From contig CBKWJC010000011.1 of NCBI GenBank assembly GCA_966674685.1, positions 27,017-91,016 on the forward strand: a stretch of 64,000 nt of DNA, read 5' to 3'. Positions 25,918-34,775 of the stretch are shown here, piece by piece; the first letter of the stretch is position 1; each line of letters begins with the position of its first letter. Under the pieces are notes generated by a model. It did no database searches, was not told the DNA's origin, and worked only from the letters and a program-made list of their open reading frames with translations. Position numbers and translations under genes: made by a program. The DNA is from Thainema sp966674685 (GTDB taxonomy: Bacteria; Cyanobacteriota; Cyanobacteriia; Phormidesmidales; Phormidesmidaceae).

Positions 25918-26517
25918 CTAGCGCACGGTGGTATTCGGCTGATACAGTGACGGAGAGTTAGAGTTAGCAGTTGGCGCTTTGGGAATTTCGATAATCGGCT
26001 TGTCTAGGGCAATTTGCAACCCTTCCGTCGAAACGCCAAATTCAGCATCAGATGCAATTTCCGTATCCGTCTCGGGCCGCTCTGCAAACTGAGGAATGCG
26101 GGTTGGAGAACCAAGGACAAATGCAGATACCGTCCCGACCACGATAGCTGCGATCGCACCTCCCGTTACTACCAAGTGACGAGACGGTCGATTGGCGCGG
26201 CGCACCACCTGATCCACCATTGCATCTAGATCGATGGAGGCCTCAGCAGCAGGAACTTGAATGGACTGGAATCCCTGACGCAATAGCAGCAGCCGCTGAT
26301 AAAGCTTTTGTACTGTGGCATCGTTATCTAGCCAAGTTTCAACCTGACGGCGCTCATCGGCAGTGACTTCGCCATCAAGATATGCACTGAGTAATTCGAA
26401 GCGATCGCGTTTCATAACGTCCAGAGCCTCCCACGAACGGCAGTCATCCTGATCCCCAGACATCCAGCCTGGAGCCGATTGGTCGCTATTACGATTTGAA
26501 GGAAAATCAGGGGTCAT
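25918..26517 (-). CDS. Anti-sigma factor for the adjacent ECF sigma factor
   Basis: A 199-residue protein with a cytosolic N-domain, one membrane span (VTGGAIAAIVVGTVSAFVLG, about 123-142) and a short C-terminal outer part. The N-domain (FELLSAYLDGEVTADERRQVETWLDNDATVQKLYQRLLLLRQGF) is the characteristic anti-sigma domain. The zinc-binding H-x3-C-x2-C of ZAS proteins is not visible, so it belongs to the zinc-less type. It lies downstream of the ECF sigma gene on the same strand and would hold that sigma factor at the membrane. M35 (MKRDRFELL) is an alternative start. The corresponding gene in Synechocystis is, from memory, next to sigG. Confidence 0.82.
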   Translation of the reverse strand: MTPDFPSNRNSDQSAPGWMSGDQDDCRSWEALDVMKRDRFELLSAYLDGEVTADERRQVETWLDNDATVQKLYQRLLLLRQGFQSIQVPAAEASIDLDAMVDQVVRRANRPSRHLVVTGGAIAAIVVGTVSAFVLGSPTRIPQFAERPETDTEIASDAEFGVSTEGLQIALDKPIIEIPKAPTANSNSPSLYQPNTTVR

Positions 26518-26875
26518 CTCAAAAATGATATAGGAGAATTAATCGTTTAGATCGAATACGAAACAAGCGCTGGCATCGTGGCCTTAGTGATTCTAACGGT
26601 AACTAACAGCAGATACCGTCAAGCTGAGTTAAATCGTGTCAAAGCAGATTAAATTATTTCAAATCATATCCGAATCACTCTAGAACACAACTCACCTTTT
26701 GAGGCACTTTTGTTTGAATTTAAACCAACTGGCTCTTTCAAAAGGTTAGCTCACCGTTTAGGCTGACGTGAAGCGGGGGCTTGACTGATTGTGCTAACGG
26801 CCTAGTTCTAGTTTGGCGCACTAATCGTAGCGAAACCAGAGTGAATAACCGATTAGGCAACGGCTCCAGCAATCG
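26518..26875. other. Gap between sigma and anti-sigma genes
   Basis: 358 bases without a supported gene. The sequence is AT-rich with runs such as 'caaatcatatccgaatcactctag' style tracts and CCTTTTGAGG...CAAAAGG near 26696-26745, a weak inverted repeat. It may contain a promoter for the anti-sigma gene; I could not identify one. Confidence 0.5.
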
Positions 26876-27544
26876 CTATAAAAAGGAACCACCATCTAGG
26901 TATTTTTGCAGTTGGCTCTGTAGGCGCTGGCGGGCGCGGGCAATCCGAGATTTAACGGTGCCGAGGGAAACGTTGGTGATTTCAGCGATTTCCTCATAGG
27001 CCATACCCTCAATTTCGCGCAACACGATGGTTGTACGGAACACTTCCGGTAAATCTGCGATCGCATCATGTAAGCGGTCGTAAAACTCACGGGTTGCTAG
27101 ATCCTCATCGGGGCCAGGCGTATCGGCAGCTACATCCCACTCCATCTCACCATCGTCGAGACGGCGAGGTGCATCGAGCGAGAGGGGACGACGAACTCGC
27201 TTGCGCTTCCGCAGTTCGTCATAAAACAAGTTAGTCGTAATCCGACTGAGCCAGCCCCGAAACTTGACCGGATCATTCAGCTTACGGATATTGCGGTATA
27301 CCCGAATCCAAACTTCTTGAGCCAGATCAGCTCGATCTGACCAATCCGGTGCCAGATGATAGAGGACTTTATCGACATGAGATTGATGCCGACGCAGCAG
27401 TTCCGCAAACGCAGCTTTGTCAGGGCGAAGGCCGGCCTGACACTGCAAAATGAGGTCGTAGTTGGAGAGCTTTTCGGGTTGCACAGTTGCCTGAGGAACG
27501 GTATTTTGCACCGTTGACCAGGATGCGGGTAAGGATTGAGTCAT
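26876..27544 (-). CDS. sigG: ECF (group 3) sigma factor, SigG-like
   Basis: A 222-residue extracytoplasmic-function sigma factor. Region 2 reads DKAAFAELLRRHQSHVDKVL...RADLAQEVWIRVYRN, with a family-typical FRGWLSRITTNLFYDELRKR. Region 4 reads LPEVFRTTIVLREIEGMAYEEIAEI and SLGTVKSRIARARQRLQ, the HTH that contacts the -35 element. Between them is an acidic linker (DGEMEWDVAADTPGPDEDL). With its downstream anti-sigma gene this matches the cyanobacterial SigG pair. The ATG at 27544 (MTQSLP) is preferred to a GTG two codons upstream. It would direct an envelope-stress regulon, inferred from the family. Confidence 0.87.
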   Translation of the reverse strand: MTQSLPASWSTVQNTVPQATVQPEKLSNYDLILQCQAGLRPDKAAFAELLRRHQSHVDKVLYHLAPDWSDRADLAQEVWIRVYRNIRKLNDPVKFRGWLSRITTNLFYDELRKRKRVRRPLSLDAPRRLDDGEMEWDVAADTPGPDEDLATREFYDRLHDAIADLPEVFRTTIVLREIEGMAYEEIAEITNVSLGTVKSRIARARQRLQSQLQKYLDGGSFL

Positions 27545-27740
27545 TAGCACAACTTGCCAGAACGTCTCGTCACTAGGGAAAGCGAATGTATAAAACCAGT
27601 TTTTAATTGGGGTTTTTACTCAATTCGCATTACTGGTCTCAGAGACGGGGCAGGTTCCACCAAAGTTCCCACCGATCCAAAAATCAAACCTAGATAAAGT
27701 AGATTTATCCTAGCTCAACGGCTGTGAGTATTCTCACATC

Positions 27741-27819
27741 TTGCCCTAAAACCCAGAGGGTAGCGCTGCTGCCACACGGCGGCAAAATTACCCCCAGTCT
27801 TTGATTGTTTAAGGTGCAA
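27741..27819. repeat. TTGCAC-type inverted-repeat element, 79 bp
   Basis: Starts TTGCCCTAAAACCCAGAGGGTA and ends TTTAAGGTGCAA, and the two halves are complementary through GTAGCGCTGCTGCC and GGCGGCAAAATTACCC. It belongs with 39264-39501 and, more loosely, 14271-14322. It lies between the sigG start and the O-antigen-ligase-like gene. The rest of the 27545-27885 gap holds no gene. Confidence 0.6.
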
Positions 27820-27885
27820 GAGGGTGAGTATTACTAATTACGTGGTGAGTGAACGCGATCCAGGAACAATTCTGCATTCCTCATC

Positions 27886-29238
27886 CTACAGCGATTTCGA
27901 TTTGCCAGTGATCTGGATTTGCGATCGCACGGCCAGAACATAGACCCCTGCCAACACAAACCAGTTCAGCGCATTAATTCGAGCATCATAAAACGGCAAA
28001 TCCAGCATGGAAAATAGGGTAAATCCACCAGCGCCTAGCAGATAGCCCATCAGCACCATGCGATGGGCGCTGTTCCACGGCTGCTGTAAACATATGCGGA
28101 CTCCGCGATAGCAAATATAGCCAATCGCAATCAGGAATCCAATCGTCAACACAATCCCCGCTTCTGAGAGCATCAACAGCACAAAGTTATGCGTATGAAA
28201 GACGTGGGAATAGAGCGGATGCGTGCTGCGCGGTGGGTAAAGAAACTTAAAGTTGCCCAATCCCCAGCCCAGCCACGGTCGTTCTAGCGTGAGATTCCAG
28301 GCGATCTGCCAAACACTAGAGCGGGGATCGCGGCCAAAGCCAGTCAGCATGCTCTGGAGCGTAATATAACGTCCGCCGATGCCGCCTAAGATGGCTGCCA
28401 AACTGAGGGCAAAAATACCTGCTAGCCCACTCCAAAAAATCAGCCGCTGCCGTCGTCCTAGCCATATAAAGACGGCTAATTGGCACAGACCAATTGCTAA
28501 TCCGTTGCGCGATCCGGCACAGAAAATACCCACACCAATCAGCGCGATCGCAACATACAGCAGTCGGCCTGAATGGGGCTGAATGTGTCCAGTGGGAGGG
28601 CAATCTGTGGGGTCGCTGTCGTGGCCGATGACGGTCGCATCAGCCTGCGGCGGTTGAATCGAACGACTGCGATCGCAGGTATCCAGCAGCAGCAGTCCTA
28701 GTCCTAAACCCAAAATCACCACCAGATAACTGACGTAGGTATTGGGATGGCCAAAAAATGAGTTGGCGCGGTGTCCGTAGTCATTGCGATAGAACCAGTT
28801 CAGGATTGACCAATTGGCTAGAGATGAAGTTGCGATCGCGGGACTTTTCAACCAGTACTCGAAAACCGCCACCACGTTCATCGGCATTGAGGTGACGACC
28901 AAAAGATAAGCCAACTGATAAAGCTGCCTAGGGCTGACTACCGTTTGAATCAGCACCGCAAACAGCATAAAAAACGGAATGAAGTTTGTCAGTTGCAGAA
29001 AGGCTTCTGGCCGATAGAAAGCAATGCTGGCGTTGATAAGTAGGCCAACTGCGATCGCGCTGAGTCCCCGCACCATCGGCGGCTGAAACAAGCGCCAGCC
29101 CAACTGCCACATGCGAGCCATAAGAACAATAAAAACTCCCACAAATCCGACATAGCTGACATAGGGCATCACAATAAAACCCGCTTGCAGCAGTGTCCAT
29201 AACGGAGGCTGAGTTTTCAAGTATTTGGCAAGAGACAC
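27886..29238 (-). CDS. O-antigen ligase / polymerase-like membrane protein (Wzy_C superfamily)
   Basis: About 450 residues with ten or more hydrophobic helices. The large loop typical of the superfamily carries LTGFGRDPRSSVWQIAW, ERPWLGWGLGNFKFLYP and HTHNFVLLMLSEAGI; these contain the conserved Arg and His residues used by ligases and polymerases. It would polymerise or ligate exopolysaccharide units at the outer face of the inner membrane. The GTG at 29238 follows directly after the upstream stop with GGAG nearby; a TTG at 29274 would overlap that gene. It is the third gene of the minus-strand cluster after GT4 and the phosphoglycosyltransferase. Confidence 0.85.
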   Translation of the reverse strand: MSLAKYLKTQPPLWTLLQAGFIVMPYVSYVGFVGVFIVLMARMWQLGWRLFQPPMVRGLSAIAVGLLINASIAFYRPEAFLQLTNFIPFFMLFAVLIQTVVSPRQLYQLAYLLVVTSMPMNVVAVFEYWLKSPAIATSSLANWSILNWFYRNDYGHRANSFFGHPNTYVSYLVVILGLGLGLLLLDTCDRSRSIQPPQADATVIGHDSDPTDCPPTGHIQPHSGRLLYVAIALIGVGIFCAGSRNGLAIGLCQLAVFIWLGRRQRLIFWSGLAGIFALSLAAILGGIGGRYITLQSMLTGFGRDPRSSVWQIAWNLTLERPWLGWGLGNFKFLYPPRSTHPLYSHVFHTHNFVLLMLSEAGIVLTIGFLIAIGYICYRGVRICLQQPWNSAHRMVLMGYLLGAGGFTLFSMLDLPFYDARINALNWFVLAGVYVLAVRSQIQITGKSKSL

Positions 29239-29240
29239 AC

Positions 29241-30683
29241 CTAATAGGCTCCATCCCCAACAATGACAACCCAAATTGTGCGCGCCATGATGTAGATATC
29301 AAGCCACACTGACCAGTTACGCACATAGTATGCGTCCAGATTCACCCGTTCTTCATAGGTCGTATCATTCCGACCCGAAACCTGCCAAAGCCCAGTAATG
29401 CCAGGTGACACCTTCAAGTACAGCTTAAATCGTTCTGCATATCGCCAGACCTCTTCATCCACAATTGGACGCGGCCCCACCATGCTCATTTCACCCCGCA
29501 GCACGTTCCAAAGCTGAGGTAGTTCGTCTAGACTAGTGCGGCGCAAAATCCTACCTACACGGGTAATCCGAGGATCATCCTTCAGCTTATGATCCTGCTC
29601 CCAACTGGATTTCAATTCCGGATGCAGTTGCAAATAGTGAGCCAAAATTTGCTCGGCATTTTGCTGCATTGTGCGAAACTTCCAGGCTTTAAAGTACTGA
29701 CCATCACGACCAATCCGAGTTTGAGCATATAAGACTGGCCCCGGCGAATCCAGTTTAATCAGTAGCGTAATCAGTCCAATTAGCGGTAATACCAACAATC
29801 CCAAACACACCGTTAAGACAAATTCGAGTAAAAACTTAGTTGCCCGTGGCCCCGGTAGTAAAAGCTGCTGCCGCACTTCCAGTCCAAGCACCCCACCTAG
29901 ATCTTTGGCTCCTACCCATAGACTGGAAAAGCCAAACAAATCTGGAATGATAAATAAGTGAGCAAAGGTTTGGCCATAGCATTCGAGTAGCTCTAGCAGA
30001 CGATGACGCGGTACTCCTGGCATCGCGACAATCGCATAGGGAATTTGCAGGCGTCGAGCCAAACTGGGGGCTAGAGATAAGCTGCCGACAACCGGAACAC
30101 CTTCCACTGAACGCCGCTTATTGGGATCGTCGTCCAAGATCAGAAGTGGCTTAAGTCCTAAGCTCGGATTACGCCTTAGGGTGCGAACCACCATTTCCCC
30201 CGTTTTTCCCGCACCCAAAACCATCACTGGATAGCCCCACCAGCCCCGCTGAGCCAGGAAATGCCGCAGAGTCACCCGGCCTAGCAGCACCAGTAAAATC
30301 GAAAGGGGCCAAACCATCAGAAAAACGCCCCGCGAATAAACCTCTCCTTCCCGAAACAGGAAAATGACTGCGGCTAAAGCGAGGTAAGTCAGCGTGGTGG
30401 TCATGGTCGTGCGTCGCAGCTCTTCGACGGGACTCATTCCAATACCGGGATACAGTCCAACCGTAGCGTAGGCCAGTAAAAACAAGCCTAGGATGGGCCA
30501 AAGCTGCCAGTAAAGCTCCGGTTCATATTGTCCATCAAACCAAAGCCGCACCATAACGCTGATATACCCCGCAGTTGACAGCATTGCCAAATCTGTGCCA
30601 GCGAGACATGCAATCGTCGGCCAGGGACGAGTTGTCACTTTTAAAGCAGTAATGGCGGGCCGCAGAGTACGCTGGAGCTGCAT
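29241..30683 (-). CDS. Polyprenyl-phosphate sugar phosphotransferase (WbaP/WcaJ type)
   Basis: A 480-residue initiating enzyme that moves a sugar-1-phosphate from a nucleotide sugar to undecaprenyl phosphate. Four or five N-terminal hydrophobic helices come first. A Rossmann-like CoA-binding-type middle domain follows (GYPVMVLGAGKTGEMVVRTL). The C-terminal catalytic domain has a reentrant helix and the signature KFRTM, DELPQLWNVLRGEMSMVGPRP and KVSPGITGLWQVSGRND. The ATG at 30683 was chosen because upstream in-frame codons lie inside the preceding GT4 gene. It starts exopolysaccharide unit assembly for this cluster. Confidence 0.92.
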   Translation of the reverse strand: MQLQRTLRPAITALKVTTRPWPTIACLAGTDLAMLSTAGYISVMVRLWFDGQYEPELYWQLWPILGLFLLAYATVGLYPGIGMSPVEELRRTTMTTTLTYLALAAVIFLFREGEVYSRGVFLMVWPLSILLVLLGRVTLRHFLAQRGWWGYPVMVLGAGKTGEMVVRTLRRNPSLGLKPLLILDDDPNKRRSVEGVPVVGSLSLAPSLARRLQIPYAIVAMPGVPRHRLLELLECYGQTFAHLFIIPDLFGFSSLWVGAKDLGGVLGLEVRQQLLLPGPRATKFLLEFVLTVCLGLLVLPLIGLITLLIKLDSPGPVLYAQTRIGRDGQYFKAWKFRTMQQNAEQILAHYLQLHPELKSSWEQDHKLKDDPRITRVGRILRRTSLDELPQLWNVLRGEMSMVGPRPIVDEEVWRYAERFKLYLKVSPGITGLWQVSGRNDTTYEERVNLDAYYVRNWSVWLDIYIMARTIWVVIVGDGAY

Positions 30684-30765
30684 AGATGCTACATGGACGA
30701 CAAAAAGCAAAGATAGACTGCAATATTTCTCCTCCTGAGAGGTTACAGGACTCTGCTCACTACGT

Positions 30766-31890
30766 CTACTCTTTACGGCTTGGAATGGCGAATTCCGACC
30801 AAGTTTGCTGGACAAATTGCAAAAAGTTATTGCGAAATTGATCCTCGGAAAATTGTTCGGCCTGCTGTCGGATAGCCGTGCTAGACATCGGGATTGGCAA
30901 TGCCTCAAATTCTTTCACGGTCACCATTAGGCTTTCTACAGTTTGTGCAGTAAAAAAGAGACCTGTCTGATATGGCACCACCGTTTCGCCTACGCCACCT
31001 TTGCCGTAGGCGATGACGGGTGCGCCTGCGGCCTGAGCCTCGACGGGAGTGATGCCAAAGTCTTCTTCTGCTGCAAAGATAAAGGCTTTACAGCGCTGAA
31101 GATAGTCGGCCACGACTGCATCAGACTGGTGACCGAGTAGCGTGATGTTGGGCGTGGCCAGACGACGCATGCGATCGCAATCTGTCCCATCACCAATGAC
31201 CACCAAGGGATATCCCAATTGGGCAAAGGCTTCGATGATCAAATCAACCCGCTTATAGGGCACAAATCGCGCGACTGCCAAATAAAAGTCCTCGCGAGGC
31301 AGGTCAGCTCGGAATCGCTGCACGTTCACAGGTGGATAGATCACGTTTGCTGAGCGCCGATAGGTTTTCTGAATGCGGCGGACAATATAGTGAGAATTCG
31401 CCACTAGCACATCGGCTCGATTGGCACTGGCGAGATCCCACAGCCGCAGATAGTGCAACGTCGCGCGCGCGAGCATCCCCTTCAGTCCCCAGCCGAGCTT
31501 GGATTGCTGGAGATACTGGTGCTGAAATTCCCAGGCGTAGCGCATGGGGGTGTGGATATAGCTGATGTGGAGCTGATCCGGTCGGGTAATCACTCCTTTA
31601 GCAACAGCGTGGCTGCTGGAAATGATCAGGTCATAGTCAGACAGATCAAACTGCTCAATGGCAAATGGCATTAAAAACAAATACTGGCGAAAATGCTTTC
31701 GTGCCCAAGGTAAGCGCTGAATAAACGAGGTTGTAACTGGCTTGTGCTGGATAAAGCCGCGCTGATCTGCCGTCAAAAAATCAACCAGGCTAAACACATC
31801 GGCCTCGGGAAAGAGCTTCAGGATTTGCTCAACTACTTTCTCCGACCCGGCGTGGGTGACTAACCACTCATGAACAACCGCAACTCTCAC
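30766..31890 (-). CDS. Glycosyltransferase, GT4 family
   Basis: A 374-residue GT-B enzyme. The N-terminus MRVAVVHEWLVTHAGSEKVV is typical of mannosyl-like GT4 enzymes of exopolysaccharide clusters, as are SYIHTPMRYAWEF and ANSHYIVRRIQKTYRR. The C-lobe has VARFVPYKRVDLIIEAF and EEDFGITPVEAQAAGAPVIAYG, which include the conserved E-x7-E donor-binding glutamates. The start codon is GTG. It lies 82 bases upstream of the phosphoglycosyltransferase and probably leads this operon. Confidence 0.9.
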   Translation of the reverse strand: MRVAVVHEWLVTHAGSEKVVEQILKLFPEADVFSLVDFLTADQRGFIQHKPVTTSFIQRLPWARKHFRQYLFLMPFAIEQFDLSDYDLIISSSHAVAKGVITRPDQLHISYIHTPMRYAWEFQHQYLQQSKLGWGLKGMLARATLHYLRLWDLASANRADVLVANSHYIVRRIQKTYRRSANVIYPPVNVQRFRADLPREDFYLAVARFVPYKRVDLIIEAFAQLGYPLVVIGDGTDCDRMRRLATPNITLLGHQSDAVVADYLQRCKAFIFAAEEDFGITPVEAQAAGAPVIAYGKGGVGETVVPYQTGLFFTAQTVESLMVTVKEFEALPIPMSSTAIRQQAEQFSEDQFRNNFLQFVQQTWSEFAIPSRKE

Positions 31891-32022
31891 AACTATTCCG
31901 ATCTAAGCAACGCCTGCCATCAAATCATAAAGCGCAGTTGCCTATCCAGACATTTCCAGACATTTCCAGCTTGTAAACCAAGCAGGGTTTTAAGCGCATA
32001 GCGCTACATCATAATCATCAAG

Positions 32023-32712
32023 CTAATTCACTTCTTCCAACTTGGCTGGAGCTTGGTGCCCATGCTCAAATGCGTACCGAATGAGCTGCGAACGGTTTTC
32101 CAGTTCTAGCTTGTTCAGAATATTGCTGAGATGGGTTTGAACCGTGCGGGGACTAATAAAAAGATGCGTACCAATTTGTTTATTGGTAAAGCCTTGAATT
32201 ACTTCCCAGAAAACCTTTTCTTCGGCAGGGGTTAGCGGCAGTGGGGTGGTAGTTTGGCTTGGGACTGGGGTAGCAGTGGCAGACTGAGTTGGTTGAACAG
32301 GTTGAGCGGTCTGCATCAAGCGCAAGATTTCAGCATGGGTGCGTCGTACCCGCTCCAGATGAGCCTCAATTTTGGCAATTAGCTCCTTTGGCTCAAAGGG
32401 TTTAACCAGATAGTCATCGCCCCCCATTTGATGTCCCTGAACGCGATCCTCAGTTTCAGTGCAGCTTGAGAGAAAAATCAGCGGTACGAGCTGTCCTGGT
32501 CGGGTAGACCGCAGCCGACGACAAAATTCAAAGCCATCCATACCAGGCATCATGACATCGGACACCACCAAATCTGGCGGATCGTCCTCGAACTGAGCCA
32601 GGGCTTTTTCGCCAGAATCCACGCTTTGCACAAGATAGCCTCGATTTTCCAGATGTCGCTTTAGGACAATCCGCAGCGTAGCGTCATCATCTACGATTAG
32701 AATCTTTTTCAT
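32023..32712 (-). CDS. Response regulator, NarL/LuxR type
   Basis: A 229-residue two-component regulator. The receiver has the acidic cluster VDDD at the N-terminus, the phospho-acceptor D52 in VVSDVMMPGMDGFEF, and K near 104 in YLVKPFEPKEL. A Gln/Thr/Pro linker is followed by a LuxR-type HTH: LTPAEEKVFWEVIQGFTNKQIG...SPRTVQTHLSNILNKLEL. The segment ENRSQLIRYAFEHG resembles cyanobacterial Ycf29/Rre1-type regulators, a tentative link. The ATG at 32712 (MKKILIVDDD) is preferred to a TTG at 32724. Its position next to the exopolysaccharide operon might mean it controls it; no binding site was identified. Confidence 0.85.
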   Translation of the reverse strand: MKKILIVDDDATLRIVLKRHLENRGYLVQSVDSGEKALAQFEDDPPDLVVSDVMMPGMDGFEFCRRLRSTRPGQLVPLIFLSSCTETEDRVQGHQMGGDDYLVKPFEPKELIAKIEAHLERVRRTHAEILRLMQTAQPVQPTQSATATPVPSQTTTPLPLTPAEEKVFWEVIQGFTNKQIGTHLFISPRTVQTHLSNILNKLELENRSQLIRYAFEHGHQAPAKLEEVN

Positions 32713-32778
32713 CGGACTGCTCAACAGGTACAGACTACGGTTAGACCGAATTTGTTAGCTGAAGCCACCTAGATTTAA

Positions 32779-32807
32779 ATAAAAAGCACGCGCTGCGTGC
32801 CTTTTAT
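32779..32807. repeat. 13-bp hairpin upstream of the response regulator
   Basis: Arms 32779-32791 and 32795-32807 pair with one mismatch around a GCT loop (AAGCACGC/GCGTGC core). It lies in the region between the divergent response-regulator and ictB genes, so it is not positioned as a terminator of either. Confidence 0.5.
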
Positions 32808-32823
32808 GGCTGTAGTCGGCTCT

Positions 32824-32880
32824 GTTAGGATACGGACGTTTTGGTGGCGCTGCGTTGCTGCGTCACTAAAACGTCCTAAC
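32824..32880. repeat. Imperfect hairpin in the divergent response-regulator / ictB region
   Basis: GTTAGGA...CGTTTTGGTG pairs with CACTAAAACGTCCTAAC; a 6-base bulge interrupts the left arm. With the smaller hairpin at 32779 it fills the middle of a 349-base gap (32713-33061). No gene is seen in that gap. Confidence 0.45.
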
Positions 32881-33061
32881 CTATATAGCTACGGCTACAC
32901 TTAAACGCCCTGAGATAGTCCAGCTTAATTCGGTACTAGTCTTAGCATTCCCGGTTTGGCCAACCAACGCTAAGGTGAGACAAAAATTTCCGAAAAAATG
33001 GGGGGAATGACCGCTAGAATCGGTGAAGTTTATTGGCTGCTTTGCGGCAATCTGATTGCTT

Positions 33062-34438
33062 ATGAACTCTGTTCTTCAGCGGGTGACGCTTTCAACAGTT
33101 TCACTTGAACCGTGGCGTAGTGTGAGCCTTGTTCACCGAGGTCTGTTCCCATTTCGACAGTGGCGACAGGGAAGCTGGTTGCTCCAGTGGGCGGATGCGA
33201 TCGCAGTTCTATTAGCCGCCTGCGTGTTCGGTTTGGCACCCTATGTTTCCACGACGCTGATTGGGGTACTGCTGCTGTGCTGTGCGGCGTTTTGGGCGTT
33301 GCTGACGCTGACCGATGAGGCGGAAAGCGGTTTATCTACACCAATTCATCTGTTGGTGCTGCTCTACTGGGGCGTGGCAACAGCGGCAACAGCTTTGTCA
33401 CCTGTGCGTTCAGCCGCGATTTCGGGCTGGGTTGAGCTGACGCTATTTTTAGTATTCTTTGCACTGCTGGCTCGCTGTTTGCGATCGCAACCGCTCCGCA
33501 CTGGGCTAATCGCCATTTACCTACTGACGGCGATGATTGTCAGCATTTATGGCCTGCGGCAGTGGTTCTTTGGTGCAGAAGCTCTGGCTACCTGGGTTGA
33601 TCCAGAGTCTCCCCTGGCAGAAACCACCCGTGTCTACAGCTATCTGGGCAATCCCAACCTGCTGGCGGGCTACCTGGTTCCGGCTATTCCGTTTAGCATG
33701 GCGGCTCTGTTTGCTTGGCGCAGTTGGCTACAGAAGGCGCTAGCGCTGCTGCTGCTGGCGGTCAACTCCCTCTGCCTCATCCTGACCTTTAGCCGAGGCG
33801 GTTGGTTAGGGTTCGTTGCCGCAGGCTACGTGATGACGGTGCTGATTGTCTGGTGGTGGTTACCGCGAATGCCCTATTTTTGGCGACGGTGGGCGCTACC
33901 GATGGTGCTAGGAGGTTCAGCCGCCTTTATCGTTGTAGCGGTAGCCGCTTTAGAACCTCTGCGCGATCGCGTTTTAAGTATCTTCGCTGGCCGGGACGAC
34001 AGCAGCAACAATTTCCGCATTAACGTCTGGATGGCGGCGATTGAGATGATTAAAGACCGTCCGGTGCTGGGCATTGGCCCCGGTCACGATGCCTTCAATC
34101 AAATTTATCCGCTCTATCAGCAGGCCCGCTACAGTGCCCTCAGTGCCTATTCGATTCCGCTGGAAATTGCGGTGGAAATGGGACTGATCGGTTTAGTGGC
34201 GTTTGGCTGGCTGGTTTTGACAGCCGTCATTCAAGGCTTTGTGCAGGTGAATCGGCTACGCCAGTCAGGGCAGGTTCAAGGCTACTGGTTACTAGCTGCG
34301 ATCGCAGCCATGATTGGTCTGTTGACTCACGGCTTGGTTGATACTGTCTGGTATCGTCCCCAAATCAATACGCTCTGGTGGCTCTGTCTGGCCATTGTCG
34401 CCAGCTACTGGCCTAAGCCAGAACCCCATAAGGTGTAA
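33062..34438 (+). CDS. ictB: IctB family membrane protein (O-antigen ligase superfamily)
   Basis: A 458-residue membrane protein with about ten hydrophobic helices. The N-terminal WRQGSWLLQWADAIAVLLAA and the later YSYLGNPNLLAGYLVPAIPF, LILTFSRGGWLGF and GIGPGHDAFNQIYPLYQQ are characteristic of IctB. The name comes from a proposed role in inorganic carbon accumulation in Synechococcus; the fold is that of Wzy/WaaL enzymes, so polysaccharide work is equally possible. The ATG at 33062 is used; a TTG lies two codons upstream. It is transcribed away from the exopolysaccharide cluster. Confidence 0.85.
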   Translation: MNSVLQRVTLSTVSLEPWRSVSLVHRGLFPFRQWRQGSWLLQWADAIAVLLAACVFGLAPYVSTTLIGVLLLCCAAFWALLTLTDEAESGLSTPIHLLVLLYWGVATAATALSPVRSAAISGWVELTLFLVFFALLARCLRSQPLRTGLIAIYLLTAMIVSIYGLRQWFFGAEALATWVDPESPLAETTRVYSYLGNPNLLAGYLVPAIPFSMAALFAWRSWLQKALALLLLAVNSLCLILTFSRGGWLGFVAAGYVMTVLIVWWWLPRMPYFWRRWALPMVLGGSAAFIVVAVAALEPLRDRVLSIFAGRDDSSNNFRINVWMAAIEMIKDRPVLGIGPGHDAFNQIYPLYQQARYSALSAYSIPLEIAVEMGLIGLVAFGWLVLTAVIQGFVQVNRLRQSGQVQGYWLLAAIAAMIGLLTHGLVDTVWYRPQINTLWWLCLAIVASYWPKPEPHKV

Positions 34439-34598
34439 TGCTCAATCGTTAGCAATGTTGAGTCTGTTGTGACCAGCCATTGTGACCAGGTTGATTAGAG
34501 GCCTGGAGTTTTCCGGCAAATTAGTTCATTTCCAGTTAGCCTAATAACAGAAACTCCTTCTATGCCTCCGTCATATCAAGTCTGCGTATAAAAAACAG

Positions 34599-34647
34599 TT
34601 TATTTTTTCTGAAGCCCTTGCTCCGCAAGGGCTTCAGAAAAAATAAA
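34599..34647. terminator. 23-bp perfect hairpin downstream of ictB
   Basis: Arms 34599-34621 and 34625-34647 pair perfectly around a TCC loop, with A/T-rich bases (TTTATTTTTT/AAAAAATAAA) and a GC-rich top. It lies 161 bases past the ictB stop and 129 bases before the Kef start. The right flank (ATAAATCATGGGCTTTCAACC) resembles that of the hairpin at 62028-62056. Confidence 0.55.
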
Positions 34648-34693
34648 TCATGGGCTTTCAACCGGACTTCATATAAGTGAGGCATCAAGATTG

Positions 34694-34733
34694 CTGTGAG
34701 GGGCGAATTTCTTGTGAAATTCGCCCCTCACAG
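34694..34733. promoter_or_regulatory. 18-bp perfect hairpin just before the Kef-type gene
   Basis: Arms 34694-34711 and 34716-34733 (CTGTGAGGGGCGAATTTC and its complement) pair perfectly around TTGT. It ends 42 bases before the Kef ATG, so if transcription starts upstream of it the messenger leader would carry this stem. It could instead be an operator or a remnant repeat. Confidence 0.5.
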
Positions 34734-34775
34734 CGACTTAGCAGACCACTCGCTTTTTCCGGTAAACCCTACTCT

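Noticed and set aside
30684..30908. Longer N-terminus of the phosphoglycosyltransferase
   Set aside because: It would lie inside the upstream GT4 gene in another frame and has no family-like sequence.
34677..34775. N-terminal extension of the Kef-type antiporter from a GTG
   Set aside because: It would translate through the perfect hairpin 34694-34733, and the family start MAADTRF-like ATG is at 34776.
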